Assembly (NCBI GenBank): GCA_963739985.1
Contig: CAVUCE010000001.1
Coordinates: 248,001-312,000, forward strand
Direction: 5' to 3'
Source: CAVUCE01 sp963739985
GTDB taxonomy: Bacteria; Bacteroidota; Ignavibacteria; Ignavibacteriales; Ignavibacteriaceae
Length of the DNA: 64,000 bases
Part shown: positions 17,773 to 27,377 of the stretch, piece by piece
Numbering within the stretch: position 1 is the first letter of the stretch
How the letters are laid out: every line of letters starts with the position of its first letter
The notes under the pieces: model-generated
The model's input: the letters and a program-made list of their open reading frames with translations, nothing else
Database searches by the model: none
What the model was told of the DNA's origin: nothing
Translations under genes and position numbers: made by a program

Positions 17773-18785
17773 TGAATTATTTAGGTATAGAAAGCTCTTG
17801 CGATGAAACATCTGTTGCCATTATAAAAGATGACAAATTAGTTGCAAATTTAATTTCATCTCAAGATTTTCATAAAAAATACGGCGGAGTAGTTCCCGAA
17901 TTATCTAGTAGAGCTCATTTGCAAATTGTGATTCCACTTTTGAAAGATGCGCTTAAAGAAGCGAACCTTGAATTGAAAGACATCGATGTTGTTTGCTCAA
18001 CAGCCGGACCGGGACTCATTGGAGCACTACTGGTTGGGTTAACTTTTGCAAAAGGTATAGCATATTCTCTTAAGAAACCTTTTATTCCGGTTAATCACAT
18101 TGAAGGACATATTTACTCCGGATTTTTAATGGAAGAGAAACCTGAATTTCCTTATTTAACCCTGGTTGTTTCTGGTGGACATACATTATTACTTTTAGTT
18201 GAAAGTTTTTCAAATATTAAAAAACTTGGAACAACGGTTGATGATGCAGCTGGCGAAGCTTTTGACAAAGTTGCGAAAATGATCGGACTTGGTTATCCCG
18301 GTGGCCCTAAAATTCAAAAAGCCGCTTCCAATGGTAACGCCGATGCTATTAAATTTCCAATTGCAGACTTAAAGGATCCTTATAATTTTTCGTTTAGCGG
18401 ATTAAAGACCGCTGTATTAAGATATATTCAGAAGAATTATAAATCATCAGAAGATATTCCGGAACAAGATTTGAGTGATATTGCAGCTTCCTTTCAGAAT
18501 GCAGTAGTAAAAGCATTAATTAAAAACACTGAAAAAGCTTTAAAAGAATTCGAAATAAAATCGATTTCCTTAGTTGGAGGAGTTGCGGCAAATAAATCGT
18601 TGCGAGATTCGATTACTAATTTAGGAACTAAGTATAATAAAAAAGTTGTAATCCCGAAATTTGAATTTTGTGGTGATAATGCTGCAATGATCACTTTCCG
18701 CGGGAAAAAGATTTTTGAAAGCGGACAAAAATTTAACCTTAGTTACAGTCCTTATCCTGGACTTCCTGAAAATCAATTCGCTTAA
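17772..18785 (+). CDS. tsaD: tRNA threonylcarbamoyladenosine transferase TsaD
   Basis: A 337-residue ASKHA-fold protein that, with TsaB and TsaE, transfers the threonylcarbamoyl group to A37 of ANN-decoding tRNAs. Motifs: ESSCDETSVA at residues 6-15, the metal-binding HIEGH (about 108-112), SGGHT (about 135) and GGVAANKSLR near 268. Full length. The ATG overlaps the stop of proline dehydrogenase by one base. Essential in most bacteria. Confidence 0.97.
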   Translation: MNYLGIESSCDETSVAIIKDDKLVANLISSQDFHKKYGGVVPELSSRAHLQIVIPLLKDALKEANLELKDIDVVCSTAGPGLIGALLVGLTFAKGIAYSLKKPFIPVNHIEGHIYSGFLMEEKPEFPYLTLVVSGGHTLLLLVESFSNIKKLGTTVDDAAGEAFDKVAKMIGLGYPGGPKIQKAASNGNADAIKFPIADLKDPYNFSFSGLKTAVLRYIQKNYKSSEDIPEQDLSDIAASFQNAVVKALIKNTEKALKEFEIKSISLVGGVAANKSLRDSITNLGTKYNKKVVIPKFEFCGDNAAMITFRGKKIFESGQKFNLSYSPYPGLPENQFA

Positions 18786-18819
18786 TTTTAAAATTAATTG
18801 CAAAGTTGTTGTTTTATAA

Positions 18820-19194
18820 ATGGACGAAATTTATAATAAAATTGAAAACGAACTAAACAATCTTACTGAACAAGAACGTTTAGATATTTTAAAAAAGCTG
18901 CGTGATGAGGTAGATATAATTGATAAGCAAGTTGTTAAACTTGTAAGTAAACGAACATTAATGTCAGTTATGATCGGAAGGATTAAACGATCTCTTAAAT
19001 TGCCGACTTACAATCCCGAACGTGAAAAGGAAATTGCCGAAAGAATAGGATCTTATGTAGAGGAGCCTTTGAGTAAGGAAGCTCTTCTAAGAATTTATGA
19101 GCGAATAATTGACGAATCTAGGGCTATTCAAAGAGAAGAAGCTGAAAAAGGTAATATCTTCAAGATTTCCCCTGAAAAAAAAAAGTTGAGCTAA
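18820..19194 (+). CDS. chorismate mutase, AroQ (type II) family
   Basis: A 124-residue all-helical protein. The AroQ domain spans about residues 20-108: LRDEVDIIDKQVVKLVSKR with the first active-site Arg region, then IGRIKR, LPTYNPEREKE and YERIIDESRAIQ. It converts chorismate to prephenate, feeding the PheA enzyme encoded 2 kb upstream. The C-terminal tail ends in a run of ten A (19175-19184), just before the mltG frame. One more A there would join the mutase frame to MltG. Confidence 0.88.
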   Translation: MDEIYNKIENELNNLTEQERLDILKKLRDEVDIIDKQVVKLVSKRTLMSVMIGRIKRSLKLPTYNPEREKEIAERIGSYVEEPLSKEALLRIYERIIDESRAIQREEAEKGNIFKISPEKKKLS

Positions 19195-20217
19195 AAAGTT
19201 TACTTTCCAAAAAACAATTACTCTTCGTTGTTTCATCCTTTTTTCTTGTCTGGTTTATACTTTATTATACGTTTTTTACCGGTAATTACTACGATAGTAA
19301 AACTCCGGTAAAACTTGAAGTAAAAATGGGAGAACCATTCTCATCTATTGTTGATGATTTGTATTCAAATGGAGTTATTCCAAGCAAATTAAATTTGAGA
19401 ATAGCTGCATTCTTATATGGTGCAGAAAAGAAGATTCGCCCTGCAAGATATAAGATTCCAAATGGATTAAGTTACCTTGGATTAATCGAATATCTTAAAA
19501 CCACAACAGATGCAGATTTTCAAAAAAATGTAACAATAATGAAAGGCTCTTCACTTGGCTGGGTTGCAGAGAAATTACACAATTCAGTTTTTACTGATTC
19601 TGCAGATGTTGTAACTCTTGCTAATAACAAAGGATTTTTAGATTCTCTCGGATTAAAAACTCCTTCAATGTTGGGATACATTCTTCCTAAAACTTATCAT
19701 TTCTTTGAACGAAGTGCACCGCGTGAATTGCTTAAAGATAGTTATGAAGCATTTAATAATTTTATGAATGATTCCTTACGCGCCAGAGCAAAAGAATTGG
19801 GATATAGTATAAATAAAATTGTTACTATGGCTTCCATTGTAGAAGGGGAAACAAATAATCCAGATGAAATGCCAATTATTGCAGGGGTTTATTATAATCG
19901 ATTGAAGATTGGAATGAAATTACAAGCCGATCCTACTATACAATTTATTCTAAATGGAAATTGGAAAAGACTTACTTATAAAGATTTAAAAGAAAAAATC
20001 TCCGTATAATACATATGAAAATATTGGTTTGCCTCCGTCACCAATAAATAATCCGGGAAAGAATGCTATTCTTGCAGCATTGTATCCGGGGAAGAATGAT
20101 TATTTGTATTTTGTAGTTGATAAAAATGGAAAACACTTATTTTCAAAATCATATAATGAACACTTAAAGAATGTTCGCGAATACCGAAAATGGTTAAACT
20201 CACAAAAGAAAAATTAA
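19176..20217 (+). CDS. mltG: endolytic transglycosylase MltG (frameshifted, no clear start)
   Basis: YceG/MltG cleaves nascent glycan strands at the inner membrane and sets their length. The open frame carries a membrane helix (about 19218-19275), the LysM-like part, and the catalytic region with SIVEGE and the C-terminal LPPSPINNPG and LYFVVD motifs. Two defects are visible. First, an extra A in the A6 run at 19993-19998 shifts the frame: with five A the text reads KEKSPYNTYENIGLPP, as in the family. Second, no ATG, GTG or TTG lies in frame ahead of the membrane helix; the first ATG, at 19326, would remove it. The left boundary given is simply the start of the open frame. Confidence 0.85.
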
Positions 20218-21878
20218 AATACTCGATAATTATATTATCGATTTTATTCCTCCAAAGTTGTGCTAATCAGTTACCACCAGGTGGCGGTGATTTAGATACA
20301 ACTCCACCAGTGATTACGGAAGGTTATCCTACTGATGGTACAATTAATTTTAAAGATGATCACTTTGAATTATCTTTTTCAGAGTATGTTGATAAAAGAT
20401 CATTGAAAGATGCGATTTTTATTTCGCCGGCAATTGACGGCAATTTAGAACTTGATTGGACAAATAAAACTGTCGATGTTTATTTCCCTAATAGCTTAAA
20501 ACAAAATGTAACTTATGTTGTAACCATTGGTACCGATGTTGTGGATTATAATAATAAAAACAGAATGTCGCAGGCATACACATTTGCATTTTCTACAGGT
20601 AATAAAATCGATAAAAGAATTATTTCAGGTAAAGTTTATGATAAAAAGCCTGATGGTGTTATGATTTTCGCATATAAAGTTGATACATCCTCTATCAATC
20701 CATTAAAAGTAAAACCAGATTATATATCACAAACTGGAAAGAACGGAACTTACAAACTAAGTGGATTAGCAGAAGGGAAGTACAGGGTATTTGCTATTAA
20801 TGATGAATATCATGATTTACTTTATCAACCACAGCAGGATAAATATGGAGCGCCATTTAAAGAAATAAGTTTAATCGGAAATGATACTCTTTTCACAGGA
20901 TTGGATTTTTTACTCACACAAGCTGACACTGTAAGTCCAAGATTAATAAGTGCTACTATGACTGATAAAAACCATATACTAGTAAAACTTTCCAAAAACC
21001 TTGATACATCATTAGTATCTGCGAATAATTTTATCGTTGTGGATTCTACTAAGAAAGAAAATATAATTCCTCGTTTTGCATTCAAAGGCAATACTAAAAA
21101 TTTGGAAATGGTTTTAGTTGTAGATAAAAATGTTTCAGTTGATGATGAATACATTCTTATAGCGAAAGAGTTAAAAGATGAATTAGGAAATACATTTTAC
21201 CAAGATACTGTTACTATGATTCCAACTGACAAAGCTGATACAACCAAACCGGGAATATTTAAAACCGATCCGGTTCAATCATCTAACACAATTGATTATC
21301 AAAATCAGAGATATAATTTTTATTTTAATGATGCAGTAAATGTTTCCGGTTATAAAAGTGGAATCTCTTTTACTGATACTTCAGGGAATAAAGTTGATTT
21401 CAACTCGTACTTTAAAGATGATGGACATCTTGTAATAAATCCGTTGACTGATCTATTACCGAAAAAAGATTATGTTATAAAATTAAACTTCAAATATTTT
21501 AAAGATATTGCAGGTAATTATTTAGATTCTGTATATCAATACAAGTTCAAAACAATAAGTGGACTTGATTTTACTGGTGTTTCAGGCAAGTTTACGACAA
21601 ATGAGAAATTACAAAATCCGGTATTGATTCTAGAATCAACAGATAACGATGCATTAGTTTATAAGCAAAATCCAATGCAGAATGGAAGTTTTAAATTTGA
21701 GAGAATACAACCTGGTAATTATAGTCTATGGGCTTTTGATGATAAAGATTCCACTAAAAAATTCAATTACGGTTGGGTAAAACCATTTAAGACATCGGAT
21801 AGGTTTTCTTTCTATCCTGATACATTAAAGCTTCGATCTCGCTGGATAGTTACCGACGTTAAAATGGAATTTAAATAA
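20190..21878 (+). CDS. lipoprotein with Ig-like domains
   Basis: A 562-residue exported lipoprotein with a signal peptide ending in the lipobox LQSC (Cys near 24). A TTPPVI segment then leads into a bacterial Ig-like (SbsA/Big_5 type) domain (about residues 37-135), with a second similar domain around 360-460 and a prealbumin-like YKLSGLAEGKYRVFAI module near 195. Such proteins are common in Bacteroidota and Ignavibacteria envelopes, with no defined function. The start overlaps the end of mltG by 28 bp, so the two are probably co-transcribed. Confidence 0.8.
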   Translation: MVKLTKEKLKYSIIILSILFLQSCANQLPPGGGDLDTTPPVITEGYPTDGTINFKDDHFELSFSEYVDKRSLKDAIFISPAIDGNLELDWTNKTVDVYFPNSLKQNVTYVVTIGTDVVDYNNKNRMSQAYTFAFSTGNKIDKRIISGKVYDKKPDGVMIFAYKVDTSSINPLKVKPDYISQTGKNGTYKLSGLAEGKYRVFAINDEYHDLLYQPQQDKYGAPFKEISLIGNDTLFTGLDFLLTQADTVSPRLISATMTDKNHILVKLSKNLDTSLVSANNFIVVDSTKKENIIPRFAFKGNTKNLEMVLVVDKNVSVDDEYILIAKELKDELGNTFYQDTVTMIPTDKADTTKPGIFKTDPVQSSNTIDYQNQRYNFYFNDAVNVSGYKSGISFTDTSGNKVDFNSYFKDDGHLVINPLTDLLPKKDYVIKLNFKYFKDIAGNYLDSVYQYKFKTISGLDFTGVSGKFTTNEKLQNPVLILESTDNDALVYKQNPMQNGSFKFERIQPGNYSLWAFDDKDSTKKFNYGWVKPFKTSDRFSFYPDTLKLRSRWIVTDVKMEFK

Positions 21879-21944
21879 AACTATAATTTCAAACGGAATA
21901 CCACTTTCAAAGAAATGACTCTTCTCCTAATTCAAGTTTTTAAT

Positions 21945-23186
21945 TTATTCATACAAATAGTATCTGCTTGATAACTTTCTAAATGAAGCAATATCTTTAT
22001 TTAGAAAATCTTTTATGTCATCATATTTCATTCGCTTTGAAAATAATTCCCTTACTTTCGAAGTTCCGCAAACCTTATCAAAAAAATTCAATCTATTCTT
22101 TTTTGCTAACTCAAATGGATTTTTATCCGGATACATTTCTGTTTGAACTTGCATAAATAAAAATTGTAAGCTCATTAAATTTACTTTTGTATAATCGGTT
22201 ATTGTAACTTGAACACCATGCAACTCTTTCTTTTCATCACGACCGTAAAATGGCTTAAAATTTATTGGTCTAAACAAAACACCTTCAAGATTAAGTGCAC
22301 TCATTTCCTTTGCCAAACTATCTGCATTTATCCATTCTGCAGCAAAAACCTGGAAGGGAAGAGTATATCCAACTCCTTCGGATAAAGTTCCTAGCTCTCC
22401 CATGATTCCACTTAAAACATAATATTCCGGTGTATCGAAATGTGGAATGTGCGGTGAAGTCGGCACCCATGGCAATCCGGTTTGCTCAAAATCCATTGTA
22501 CGCTTCCAACCTTTCATTGCCACAACTTTTAAATTGCATTTCTCTCCATCCTTTAGCATTCCTTCATTATTTAAAAGATTCGCTAATTCTCCACAAGTTA
22601 ATCCGTATACATAAGGGATCTTAAATTGTGAGACGAAACTAAAAAATCCATCTTCAACAACATTACCTTCAACTTTATTTCCGCCTAAAGGATTCGGCCG
22701 GTCCAATACAACAAAATCAATATTATTTTCTGCTGCGGCTTCCATAGCTTTTCCCATCGTACTTATATAAGTATAAGATCTGCAACCAATATCCTGAATA
22801 TCGTAAACAAGCACGTCAATACCTTTTAACATCTCTTTAGTGGGTTTGCTATATTTGCCATACAAAGAGTAAACAGGTAAACCGGTTTCTTTATCAACAT
22901 AAGATTCAACATTAGCTCCAGCTGAGAAATCTCCGCGAACTCCATGTTCGGGACCATATAAAGCTACCAACTTAATACCTTTAGCATTATAAAGTATATC
23001 AACAGTTGATTTTAATTTTGAATCTACTCCGGTCGGATTTGTAATTAAACCAACTCTTTTACCTTGCAGAATATCGAAATTATTCTCTCTTAAAACTTCG
23101 ATGCCGGTCTTAACTTTTGGTGTCTGTCCAAGAATAAAAGTTGTGAATAACAAAATAATTGAACTTAGCTTTATTAGATTTTTCAT
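21945..23186 (-). CDS. exo-beta-N-acetylmuramidase NamZ-like (DUF1343)
   Basis: A 413-residue protein with a signal peptide (about 1-20). The DUF1343 family, shown for Bacillus NamZ to release N-acetylmuramic acid from peptidoglycan ends, is recognised by GLITNPTG, ALYGPEHGVRG, DIQDIGCRSYTYI, VLDRPNPLGG and LPWVPTSPHIP. The length matches the family. It lies 31 bp after hutI on the same strand, with no evident functional tie. The exact substrate here is inferred from the family. Confidence 0.88.
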   Translation of the reverse strand: MKNLIKLSSIILLFTTFILGQTPKVKTGIEVLRENNFDILQGKRVGLITNPTGVDSKLKSTVDILYNAKGIKLVALYGPEHGVRGDFSAGANVESYVDKETGLPVYSLYGKYSKPTKEMLKGIDVLVYDIQDIGCRSYTYISTMGKAMEAAAENNIDFVVLDRPNPLGGNKVEGNVVEDGFFSFVSQFKIPYVYGLTCGELANLLNNEGMLKDGEKCNLKVVAMKGWKRTMDFEQTGLPWVPTSPHIPHFDTPEYYVLSGIMGELGTLSEGVGYTLPFQVFAAEWINADSLAKEMSALNLEGVLFRPINFKPFYGRDEKKELHGVQVTITDYTKVNLMSLQFLFMQVQTEMYPDKNPFELAKKNRLNFFDKVCGTSKVRELFSKRMKYDDIKDFLNKDIASFRKLSSRYYLYE

Positions 23187-23217
23187 ATTATTCCAGTGAA
23201 AAAGAGGTTGTAAAATA

Positions 23218-24462
23218 TTAAGCGGATTGAAAAATAATTTCCCCGTTTTTAATTGTCATGCAGTTTAGATTTTTACCGACCTGATAAGAAATATCGGAAA
23301 AATCATTAGTATCAAAGATAGAAAAATCGGCCTTCTTGTCAATCTCAATACTACCGCGATCTGAACTTAATTCTAATGCTTTGGCAGAATTAATTGTAAC
23401 AGCTGAGATTGTTTCTTCCGGAGTCATTTCCATTTTTATGCATGCAAGACTCATAATAAAATTAAGATTTGAGATGAATGAAGAACCCGGATTATAATCA
23501 GTTGCTAAAGAAACAATCGCATTATTATCGATTAATTTTCTAGCAGGAGCATAATCATAATCCAGGAAGAAAGATACACCGGGCAAGAGAGTGCAAACAG
23601 TATCCGATTTAGACAATAAATTAATATCATCTTCAGAAATAACCTCTAGGTGATCGACACTTGTTGCATTATGATTTAAAGCTATTTGCAAGCCGCCTAT
23701 ATTGTTAAATTGCTCCGTATGGAGCTTCAATTTCATACCGTTCGTAGTTGCGGAGTTAAATATTTCATTTACATGTTCCGCCGAAAATGCCGTTGATTCG
23801 CAAAACGCATCACAAAATATTGCTAGTTTATTTTCCGCAATTTTAGGAATCATTTCGTTGATGATTAAATCGACATATTCCTGATGATTATTTTTGAACT
23901 CCGGTGGAAAAGTATGAGCCCCCAAAAATGTAGGTATAATATCTATAGGGAAGATTGAATTTAAATAATTGATAACTCTTAAAAGTTTTAATTCATTTTC
24001 AACATCGAGTCCGTATCCACTTTTTATTTCTAGAGTAGTTATACCTTGAGAAATAAAATACCGAACTCTTGGAGCAATTAAATGAATTAAAGTTTCTTCA
24101 CTTGAGTTTCTGACTGCTGAAACGGTTTTGTTAATACCGCCGCCGCTATTTGCAATTTCCTCATAATTGACACCGTTTAATTTCATTCTAAATTCATCGG
24201 CGCGAGAACCGGCGTAAGCTGTGTGAGTGTGTGATTCAACTAATCCAGGCAGAATAATTTTGTTTTTTAAATCAATTTTTAAGTTGTAGGAAACCTTGTT
24301 TAATTTTGAATTTGGAATAATATCTTTGATAATACCATTCTCAATAAGTATAGAGTGGTTGTAAATTACGTTGATACTTCCTAATTCAGACCCTCTTTTT
24401 ATATTTTTACCGTTTGTATCAACAGTTACAATTTGAGCAGGGGATGAGAGTAATTTTCTCAT
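23218..24462 (-). CDS. hutI: imidazolonepropionase
   Basis: A 414-residue amidohydrolase of histidine degradation: it opens 4-imidazolone-5-propanoate to N-formimino-L-glutamate. Metal ligands are seen in ESHTHTAYAG (about residues 76-85), the catalytic region LKLHTEQF (about 250) and the conserved Asp in ATDYNPGSS (about 317). The length is normal. No hutH, hutU or hutG lies nearby, so the pathway must be completed elsewhere on the chromosome. Confidence 0.95.
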   Translation of the reverse strand: MRKLLSSPAQIVTVDTNGKNIKRGSELGSINVIYNHSILIENGIIKDIIPNSKLNKVSYNLKIDLKNKIILPGLVESHTHTAYAGSRADEFRMKLNGVNYEEIANSGGGINKTVSAVRNSSEETLIHLIAPRVRYFISQGITTLEIKSGYGLDVENELKLLRVINYLNSIFPIDIIPTFLGAHTFPPEFKNNHQEYVDLIINEMIPKIAENKLAIFCDAFCESTAFSAEHVNEIFNSATTNGMKLKLHTEQFNNIGGLQIALNHNATSVDHLEVISEDDINLLSKSDTVCTLLPGVSFFLDYDYAPARKLIDNNAIVSLATDYNPGSSFISNLNFIMSLACIKMEMTPEETISAVTINSAKALELSSDRGSIEIDKKADFSIFDTNDFSDISYQVGKNLNCMTIKNGEIIFQSA

Positions 24463-24471
24463 AATTATTTT

Positions 24472-25018
24472 TTATTTATAAACATTAACAGAATCGTTTA
24501 CAACTTTAGCCTCTGGATATCCAATTTGATTTAATTTGAAACTTAAATTTTTAGCATCGTTCATATTCAGAAAATCACCAACTTTAACTTTATAAAAAGG
24601 CGGATCAAAATCTACATAAACACCTTTCTGATCCGTTTGAAAATATAAATCCGATCTAACAGAATCAGCTACTATTAAATTATCGGTTGAAAGTACGCGG
24701 ACTCTAAATCCCGGGACTTTTCCGACTGGTATTCTTTGATCACTTCCTGTATCTGGCTGTTCTTTTAAAGTTATACCATGCGTTAACCTTCGCAGCAGGA
24801 TTTGAAGAAGCGGTCTCTGAACCTTTCACTTTTAATTTCGTTCTATAATTTGTTATATCAAAATCTTCTTTTGGTAGTTTTACTACCTCCTTTGTAGATT
24901 CTTCCTTAAGTTTAGCTTTCTTTTCATTTTTATCGTATCTACTTCCCGTACTTGTTCCACAAGAAGCCATAAAGTAAGCAATTGAAAGGATTAAAAGATA
25001 TTTAGGGATGTTTTTCAT
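24472..25018 (-). CDS. SPOR-like lipoprotein (frameshifted)
   Basis: The first frame encodes 92 residues with a lipobox (MASC, Cys near 20). It then continues in another frame (from about 24785 downwards) as a SPOR-like domain: VGKVPGFRVRVLSTDN, then PPFYKVKVGDFLN and a final LNQIGYPEAKVV. SPOR domains bind denuded septal peptidoglycan. The whole region is 547 bp, one base more than a multiple of three, and one base too many in the GTTAACG stretch (24781-24787) would explain it. This is probably a sequence error rather than a decayed gene, because both halves look intact. Confidence 0.75.
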
Positions 25019-25249
25019 TATTCAGAATTTAATTACTTAGAGAAATACTATTGATTTAAAAGAATAAAATAACTCATATAATTCGAAAATAAAAATATGA
25101 AAAAATATATACGAAAAATGGTGATTATTTAAGAAAAAGCCATTTTAATAGCTATGAAATAAAGTAATTACTAAGCCATTTACTACAATTTAAACGTGAT
25201 TATACCAACATACCTAAAATAAGCCGTAATTTATATACCTAATTATATT

Positions 25250-25278
25250 TTGAGAAAGTTCTTTTATTTTAGTAAATT
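25250..25278 (+). promoter_or_regulatory. candidate promoter for the glgA operon
   Basis: TTGAGA (25250-25255) and TAAATT (25273-25278) are spaced by 17 bp and end 30 bp before glgA. It is the best match in the 290-bp divergent gap between the SPOR lipoprotein gene and glgA. Chance matches are common in AT-rich DNA. Confidence 0.35.
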
Positions 25279-25308
25279 GTAACATTATTTCAAAAACTCT
25301 TTTAAAAA

Positions 25309-26802
25309 ATGGCTGCAAAAAAATATAAAATTCTATTTGTCACATCTGAAGTTGTTCCATTCATGAAAACAGGCGGTTTAGCAGACGTTTCTGCTGCATT
25401 ACCACAAATGCTTGCTGAAATGGGACACGAAGTAAGAATTGTTGTTCCTAAATACGGCGCAGTAGATGACCGAAAATTCAAAATACATGAAGTTGTTCGA
25501 TTAAAGGACTTACATGTGCAAATTGGGGAAAAAGATGTAGTATTTTCAATAAAATCATGTTTCTTGCCCGGACAAAAAGTTCGTGTTCAAATATACTTTT
25601 TGGATAATGAAGAGTATTTTGGAAGTAGAAACAGTCTATACATTGATCCTGAAACCGGAAATGATTACCCGGATAATGATGAACGTTTTATTCTACTGGC
25701 TAATTCAGTTTTTGAGCTGATTTCAAAGCTCGGTTGGATACCTGATATCATTCATCTTAACGATTGGCAGTGCGGTTTGGTTCCTGCTTATCTCAAAACA
25801 CGTTTTAAAGATGATGAGCAATTTTCGCAATTCAAGACTCTATTTACTATTCATAATCTTGCTTACCAAGGAATTTTCCCGAAATCCTCTTTTAAGAAAA
25901 CCGGTTTACCGGAAGAATTAAATTCTGAAAAAGGTCTAGAGATTTATGGTAAGGTAAATTACATGAAATCCGGTTTAATGTTTGCTGATGTTATAAACAC
26001 AGTTAGCGAAACATACGCGAAAGAAATTAGAACCGACGAAGTTCTTGGCGCGGGATTACAAGGAATTTTAGCTAAAAGAAAAAATGATCTGTACGGAATT
26101 GTAAACGGTATTGATACTAAAGTCTGGAATCCTGAAAAAGACAAACATGTGCCAAAGAAATTTTCTGCTAAAACCTTACCTCTTAAACTTGTGAATAAAA
26201 AGGAACTTGCAGAGAAATTCGGTTTTGAATATAATGAAACTACACCAATTGTCGGTCTTATTTCCAGATTGTATGATGCAAAAGGAATTGACTTATTGAT
26301 GGATGGTTTTGATGCTATCATGAAAGAAAATGTGCAGATTATTTTACTTGGAACTGGTGAAAAGAAATATCATACTTTCTTTGATAAAATGGCGAAAAAG
26401 TATCCACAAAAATTTGCATGTTATTTAGGCTTTAACGATGATCTTGCGCACTTAATTGAAGGTGGCGCTGATATATTTTTGATGCCGTCACATTATGAAC
26501 CTTGTGGATTGAACCAGATGTACAGTTTAATGTACGGAACAGTTCCTTTGGTTAGAGAAACCGGTGGACTTGCAGATACAGTTGAAAAATATAATGAGAA
26601 AACTGGTGATGGTAACGGTTTCGTTTTCAAGGAGTATGATAGTTCAGCGATGGTGAAAGAATTGATAAGAGCGCTAAAAGTTTTTGAAGATCAAAAGTCC
26701 TGGAATAAAATACAACGTGCCGGAATGAAAGCGGATTTCAGTTGGAATTCCTCAGCAAAAAAATATATCGAGTTATACAAAACAATTTTATCTAGCAACT
26801 GA
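25309..26802 (+). CDS. glgA: glycogen synthase (ADP-glucose)
   Basis: A 497-residue GT5 glycosyltransferase that extends alpha-1,4-glucan from ADP-glucose. The N-terminal KTGGLADV motif (about residues 20-27), which binds ADP-glucose, and HLNDWQ and TIHNLAYQG are seen. The C-terminal half has the EPCGLNQMYSLMYGT motif (about 397) and RETGGLADTV. Full length. It overlaps gmhB by one base (TGATG). It suggests that the cell stores glycogen; no glgB or glgC is in the window. Confidence 0.95.
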   Translation: MAAKKYKILFVTSEVVPFMKTGGLADVSAALPQMLAEMGHEVRIVVPKYGAVDDRKFKIHEVVRLKDLHVQIGEKDVVFSIKSCFLPGQKVRVQIYFLDNEEYFGSRNSLYIDPETGNDYPDNDERFILLANSVFELISKLGWIPDIIHLNDWQCGLVPAYLKTRFKDDEQFSQFKTLFTIHNLAYQGIFPKSSFKKTGLPEELNSEKGLEIYGKVNYMKSGLMFADVINTVSETYAKEIRTDEVLGAGLQGILAKRKNDLYGIVNGIDTKVWNPEKDKHVPKKFSAKTLPLKLVNKKELAEKFGFEYNETTPIVGLISRLYDAKGIDLLMDGFDAIMKENVQIILLGTGEKKYHTFFDKMAKKYPQKFACYLGFNDDLAHLIEGGADIFLMPSHYEPCGLNQMYSLMYGTVPLVRETGGLADTVEKYNEKTGDGNGFVFKEYDSSAMVKELIRALKVFEDQKSWNKIQRAGMKADFSWNSSAKKYIELYKTILSSN

Positions 26803-27377
26803 TGCCCAATTTTGCAGTTTTCTTTGATAGGGACGGAACTCTAAATGAAGATCCGGGTTACCTTGGCGATCCAAATTTGGTTAAACTTTTCCCAGGTACA
26901 GGTGAAGCTCTTTCAAAATTAAAGAATGACTTGAACTTACTTCTGATTGTTATTTCTAATCAATCTGGTATTGCAAGGGGATTACTTACTGAAAAAATGG
27001 TTGATTCAGTAAATTCTAAGATTAATGAGCTTTTAAAACCTTATAACACCAAAATCGATGCGTTTTATTATTGTCCTGCTCATCCCGATTTTAGTACCCA
27101 CGAAGATTGTTCTTGTAGAAAACCATCACCGGAATTAGTTCTTAAGGCAGCCAAAGATTTTAATATTGATCTTTCGAAATCTTATTTCGTTGGCGATATG
27201 AGCACTGATATTGAGTGCGGTATAAATGCAGGAGTAAAAACCTTGCTTGTTAAGACCGGTTACGGAGAGGAAAGTATTTCTATCTTGCAAAAACAAAATA
27301 AATTTCCCACTTTTGTTGGCTCAAATATTAATGAAGTTTGCAATTTTATAATTAAAGATTTTACCGGAGAGAAATAA
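26802..27377 (+). CDS. gmhB: D-glycero-D-manno-heptose-1,7-bisphosphate phosphatase
   Basis: A 191-residue HAD phosphatase. HAD motif I is FFDRDGTLNEDPGY (residues 7-20), motif II VISNQSGIARG (about 50) and motif IV FVGDMSTDIECG (about 130). The zinc-binding CPAHPDF-CSCRKP loop (about 90-108) is typical of GmhB. It acts in ADP-heptose synthesis for lipopolysaccharide cores. The start overlaps the glgA stop. Histidinol-phosphatase activity is the main alternative for this family. Confidence 0.88.
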   Translation: MPNFAVFFDRDGTLNEDPGYLGDPNLVKLFPGTGEALSKLKNDLNLLLIVISNQSGIARGLLTEKMVDSVNSKINELLKPYNTKIDAFYYCPAHPDFSTHEDCSCRKPSPELVLKAAKDFNIDLSKSYFVGDMSTDIECGINAGVKTLLVKTGYGEESISILQKQNKFPTFVGSNINEVCNFIIKDFTGEK

